26,753 nucleotides of DNA. It comes from Collinsella sp. (GTDB taxonomy: Bacteria; Actinomycetota; Coriobacteriia; Coriobacteriales; Coriobacteriaceae). This document shows positions 23,623 through 26,753 of the stretch, piece by piece. How positions within the stretch are numbered: position 1 is the stretch's first letter; each line of letters starts with the position of its first letter. The stretch is taken from the NCBI GenBank assembly GCA_019413955.1, contig DXMX01000012.1:10507-37259 (forward strand). Reading direction: 5' to 3'. The translations under genes were made by a program, and so were the position numbers. The notes under the pieces were generated by a model. The model was not told the origin of the DNA and ran no database searches. It worked only from the letters and a program-made list of their open reading frames with translations.

Positions 23623-25020
23623 TTAGGCGCGCTCGAGGAAGGCCTTGTAGCCGCGGTAGGCCTCGTAGATATCGGCCTTGTTGGCGACCTCCCATAGGGC
23701 GTGCATGGACAGAACGGCAACGCCGGAGTCGATGACATTCATGCCGTACTTGGCCATGATGTAGGCGATGGTGCCGCCGCCACCTGCGTTGACGCGGCCG
23801 AGCTCACAGGTCTGGAAATCCACGCCTGCCTTGTCCATGATGTCGCGGACGAGGGCCACATATTCGGCATCGGCGTCGTTGGAGCCGCCCTTGCCGCGGC
23901 TGCCCGTGTACTTGTTAAAGCACAGGCCGCGACCCATAAAGGCGGCGTTCTTGGTCTCGAACTTGGCGGCATAGCCCGGGTCGAAGCCGGCGGACACGTC
24001 AGAGGAGAGCATGCGGCTGCGGGCGAGCGCGCGGCGCAGGGCCAGCGGGCTACCCTCGCCGGCGAGCGTCATGATCTCGGCGACGGTGTTCTCGAAGAAG
24101 CGGCTCGTCATGCCGGTGGCACCCACGGAACCGATCTCCTCTTTGTCGACGATGAGCGTGATGCTCGTGCGCTCGACATTGGCCACATTGATCTGGGCGA
24201 GCATGGAGGGGTAAGCGCAGACGCGGTCGTCGTGACCATAGCCCAGAATCATGGAACGGTCGAGGCCCATGTCGCGGGCGGGGCCGGCGGGCACGACCTC
24301 GATCTCGGCGGAGAGGAAGTCCTCCTCCTCGACGCCGTACTGCTCCTTGAGGATGTCCAGGAACATCTGCTTGACGGGCTCCTTGGGGGCGTCCTTGTCG
24401 TCCTCATCGAACTTGACGGGACGGCCGCCCACGATTACGTCGAGGATTTCGGCGTCGACGGCGTCCTTGGCGGGCTTGGACATCTGCTCGCTCGAGAGGT
24501 GGATCAGCAGGTCGGAGATGGTAAAGACCGGGTCGTCTGCCTTGTCGCCGATGTTGATGTCGACGGTGGTGCCGTCCTTTTTGCAGATGACGCCCACGAG
24601 CGCAAGCGGGGAGGCCACCCAGTGGTAGCTCTTGACGCCGCCGTAGTAGTGCGTATCGAGGTAGGCCATGTCGCCGGCCTCGAAGGCGGGGTTTTGCTTG
24701 AGGTCCAGGCGCGGCGAGTCCACGTGGGCGCCCAGGATGTTAAAGCCCTGCTCGAGCGGGGCGGTGCCAAGGTTGACGAGCATAAGGTCCTTGCCGTGGT
24801 TTGCGGCGTACACCTTGTCGCCTGCCCTGAGCTCGCGGCCCTCGGCGATCACGGTCTCCAGGTTGACGTAGCCCGCCTCCTCGGCCATCTTGATGCCGGT
24901 CTTGACGCACAGTCGCTCGGTCTTGTTCTCGCTCAAAAACTGCTTATAGCCGCGGCAAAGCTCCTCGAGCTCCTCGATTTGCTGTGGCGTGTACTTTTTC
25001 CATGCGCAGGGACGCTCCAT
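23623..25020 (-). CDS. M18 family aminopeptidase
   Basis: Cytoplasmic zinc aminopeptidase of the aspartyl-aminopeptidase/LAP4 clan, which trims N-terminal residues of peptides. The 465 residues have the co-catalytic metal pattern: AHVDSPR (His99, Asp101), DKEEIGS (Glu294/Glu295), SSDVSAGFDP (Asp341) and SMHALWE (His440). GYGHDDRVCAYPSM and GRVNAGGGGTIAYIM are typical. The start at 25020 follows AAAGGAG at 8 nt; the frame stays open upstream to 25608 antisense to polA and is rejected. The divergent gene is polA, 166 nt away. Confidence 0.93.
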   Translation of the reverse strand: MERPCAWKKYTPQQIEELEELCRGYKQFLSENKTERLCVKTGIKMAEEAGYVNLETVIAEGRELRAGDKVYAANHGKDLMLVNLGTAPLEQGFNILGAHVDSPRLDLKQNPAFEAGDMAYLDTHYYGGVKSYHWVASPLALVGVICKKDGTTVDINIGDKADDPVFTISDLLIHLSSEQMSKPAKDAVDAEILDVIVGGRPVKFDEDDKDAPKEPVKQMFLDILKEQYGVEEEDFLSAEIEVVPAGPARDMGLDRSMILGYGHDDRVCAYPSMLAQINVANVERTSITLIVDKEEIGSVGATGMTSRFFENTVAEIMTLAGEGSPLALRRALARSRMLSSDVSAGFDPGYAAKFETKNAAFMGRGLCFNKYTGSRGKGGSNDADAEYVALVRDIMDKAGVDFQTCELGRVNAGGGGTIAYIMAKYGMNVIDSGVAVLSMHALWEVANKADIYEAYRGYKAFLERA

Positions 25021-25186
25021 AACGCAGGCTCCTTTCGGATCGATCGTGCTGGTTGATGTACTGTGAGCCATCGTATCACGCGCGGGCGCGCGGTGGCGGC
25101 GGAGCTTGATGTGCGGTGGCCGCGGGGCGGGGAGCGTGTAAACTGGTGTGAGCAAACCGTGCCCAGCCCAAAGCGAGGTATTCAAT
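25021..25186. other. Divergent intergenic region between the aminopeptidase gene and polA
   Basis: This GC-rich gap must hold both start regions. A TAAACT (25139-25144) ahead of polA is a possible -10, but its only -35-like word, TTGATG (25106-25111), is too far. No hairpin or operator stands out. Confidence 0.3.
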
Positions 25187-26753
25187 ATGTCTGACAAGCG
25201 CCGTACCTTTGCCGTTATCGATGGCAATTCGCTCATGCACCGCGCCTTCCACGCCGTGCCGCCGACCATGAACGCGCCGGACGGCCGCCCCACCAACGCG
25301 ATTTTTGGCTTTCTGAACATGTTCCTCAAGATGATCGACGCCTTTAACCCCGACGGCGTGGTCGTGGCGTTTGACAAGGGCAAGCCGCGCGTGCGCATGG
25401 AGATGCTGCCGCAGTATAAGGCGCAGCGCCCGTCAATGGACCCAGACCTGCACGCGCAGTTTCCGATGATTAAGGAGCTGCTCGTCGCGCTCAACGTGCC
25501 AATTCTGCAGTCTGAGGGCTGGGAAGGCGACGATATCCTGGGAACCATGGCGCGCCTGGGCGAGGAGGCCGGCTGCGACATGTTGCTGGTGACCGGCGAC
25601 CGCGACATGTATCAGCTCGTGACCGAGCACGTCAACGTGGTCTCGACCCGCAAGGGCCTGTCCGACGTGGCGATCATGACGCCCGAGAGCGTGGACGACC
25701 TGTATCACGGCATTACGCCGGCGCTCGTGCCCGATTTTTACGGTCTGAAGGGCGATACGTCTGACAACATTCCCGGCGTGCCGGGCATCGGCCCCAAAAA
25801 GGCGAGCGCACTCATCGCGCAGTACGGCAGCTTGGATGAGGTCATCGCACACGCCGACGAGGTCAAGGGCAAGATGGGCGAAAACCTGCGCGCACACATC
25901 GACGACGCGCTGCTGAGCCGTAAGGTGGCGACCATCCGCACCGATGCGCCCGTTGAGCTCGATTTTGAGGCGACGTCTTTCCCGGCGTTTTCTGCCGACG
26001 AGGTGTCTGCGGCGCTGGGTACGCTTGGTATCACCGCCATGCAGAACCGTTTCTTGGCGCTGATCGGCGGCGAGGGTGGCGCTGCTGCCACTGCCAGCAC
26101 GTTTGAGACGCCCGCCGTTTTGCGCGCAGCCGCCGGCGATACTGACGCGCTTGGTGCCGTTGCAGATGAGGTCTCCCGCGCGATTGATGCCGGCGAGTGG
26201 GTCGCCGCCGTGGTGGACGACGACAAGGAAGAGGGCGCGCTCTTTGGACTGACGCGCACGCTGTGGTTGGCGACGTCCAAGGGCCTGTTCTCGCTCGAGG
26301 AGGGCGACGGCGGTGCGGCGGCTGAGGTTGAGGGCTTCAACTTCGTCCACGGCGTGATTGCCGGCGTGCTCGCACGTCTGTTTATGGAGGGCCGCGTGGC
26401 GAGCCCGGATATGAAGGCACTCCTGCATGAGCTTTCGCCCATCGATTCTTCCGAGCCCGAGCTCATGGATCCGCTCGCTGCCGATTCCACGCGTATCTTC
26501 GATACCGTGGTCGCTGCCTACCTGCTGGATTCCGATCGCTCCGGGTTCGATGAGGCATATCTTGCCGATACGTATCTGCAGATGGCGCTGCCTGCGGCGC
26601 GCGGCGCAGAGGTCGCTGGTGAGGACGCTCCTGCGCCCGCCGCTCGCACGGCTGCCTTGACGCTGGCGCTGGTCGCGCCGCTGCGCGACCGCATGGCTCG
26701 CGAGAATGCCGCCAACGTGTTCGATGGCATCGAGATGCCGCTCGTTCCGGTGC
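25187..26753 (+). CDS. polA: DNA polymerase I (partial, N-terminal 522 residues)
   Basis: Repair and lagging-strand polymerase. The frame is open to the window edge. Residues 1-300 are the 5' nuclease domain: FAVIDGNSLMHRAFHA, VVAFDKGKPRVRMEML with YKAQRP, WEGDDILGTMA, LLVTGDRDMYQLV and the helix-hairpin-helix segment GLKGDTSDNIPGVPGIGPKKA. After an Ala-rich linker, residues about 305-500 match the position of the 3'-5' exonuclease domain, but the DTE motif is blurred (VVDDDKEE) and the NLKYD motif appears as SPDMKALL, so proofreading is probably absent, as in many Gram-positive enzymes. The polymerase domain lies beyond the window. The site AGCGAGG precedes the ATG. Confidence 0.97.
   Translation, partial: MSDKRRTFAVIDGNSLMHRAFHAVPPTMNAPDGRPTNAIFGFLNMFLKMIDAFNPDGVVVAFDKGKPRVRMEMLPQYKAQRPSMDPDLHAQFPMIKELLVALNVPILQSEGWEGDDILGTMARLGEEAGCDMLLVTGDRDMYQLVTEHVNVVSTRKGLSDVAIMTPESVDDLYHGITPALVPDFYGLKGDTSDNIPGVPGIGPKKASALIAQYGSLDEVIAHADEVKGKMGENLRAHIDDALLSRKVATIRTDAPVELDFEATSFPAFSADEVSAALGTLGITAMQNRFLALIGGEGGAAATASTFETPAVLRAAAGDTDALGAVADEVSRAIDAGEWVAAVVDDDKEEGALFGLTRTLWLATSKGLFSLEEGDGGAAAEVEGFNFVHGVIAGVLARLFMEGRVASPDMKALLHELSPIDSSEPELMDPLAADSTRIFDTVVAAYLLDSDRSGFDEAYLADTYLQMALPAARGAEVAGEDAPAPAARTAALTLALVAPLRDRMARENAANVFDGIEMPLVPV

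Noticed and set aside
23701..25056. 451-codon plus-strand frame opposite the aminopeptidase gene
   Set aside because: Shadow frame of the well supported M18 gene.

Overview
The window is GC-rich, densely coded bacterial chromosome. A cell-wall and division block runs murG-murC-murB-ftsQ-ftsZ with no ftsA, followed by the ylm-type block (pgeF, yggS, sepF, yggT, divIVA). This, together with strong AAAGGAG-type ribosome binding sites, suggests an actinobacterium. My best guess is a Collinsella-like member of the Coriobacteriia. That placement is inference from gene order and protein style, not from a search.

Layout. Positions 1-5079 hold the end of murG, then murC, murB, ftsQ (44 nt overlap with murB) and ftsZ, closed by a strong terminator. 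Positions 5290-13205 hold a long same-strand block: pgeF, then a complete phosphate uptake cassette (pstS-pstC-pstA-pstB-phoU), then yggS, sepF, yggT and divIVA. In many Gram-positive genomes pgeF (ylmD) is directly followed by yggS (ylmE), so here the Pst cassette appears to sit inside the division cluster, and pstS is coupled to pgeF by an ATGA overlap. yggT seems to start at an ATC codon.

Positions 13235-15929 begin with two facing terminators, followed by minus-strand genes: a nitroreductase, a repeat-rich gap with a perfect 26-bp inverted repeat, a DUF47 PhoU-like protein and a Pit-type phosphate permease. The window therefore carries two phosphate uptake routes. Positions 16179-19318 return to the plus strand: a small unknown protein, a Bax inhibitor-1 family membrane protein, a PARG-like (TIGR02452) protein that appears to lack the catalytic glutamate, and an SGNH esterase.

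Positions 19319-19651 are a non-coding block with three hairpins spaced 80-81 nt apart. Next come thiD and thiC on the minus strand, with a TPP riboswitch in front of thiC whose 3' edge contains the ribosome binding site. A one-pass membrane protein of unknown function diverges from thiC. It is followed by yaaA and an M18 aminopeptidase (minus strand), separated by a 69-nt palindromic terminator. The window ends inside polA (plus strand), whose 3'-5' exonuclease domain looks degenerate.

Most of the window is ordinary core genome. The least ordinary parts are the Pst insertion in the division cluster, the ATC start of yggT, the PARG-like protein with a QEA motif, and three families of palindromic or tandem intergenic repeats.
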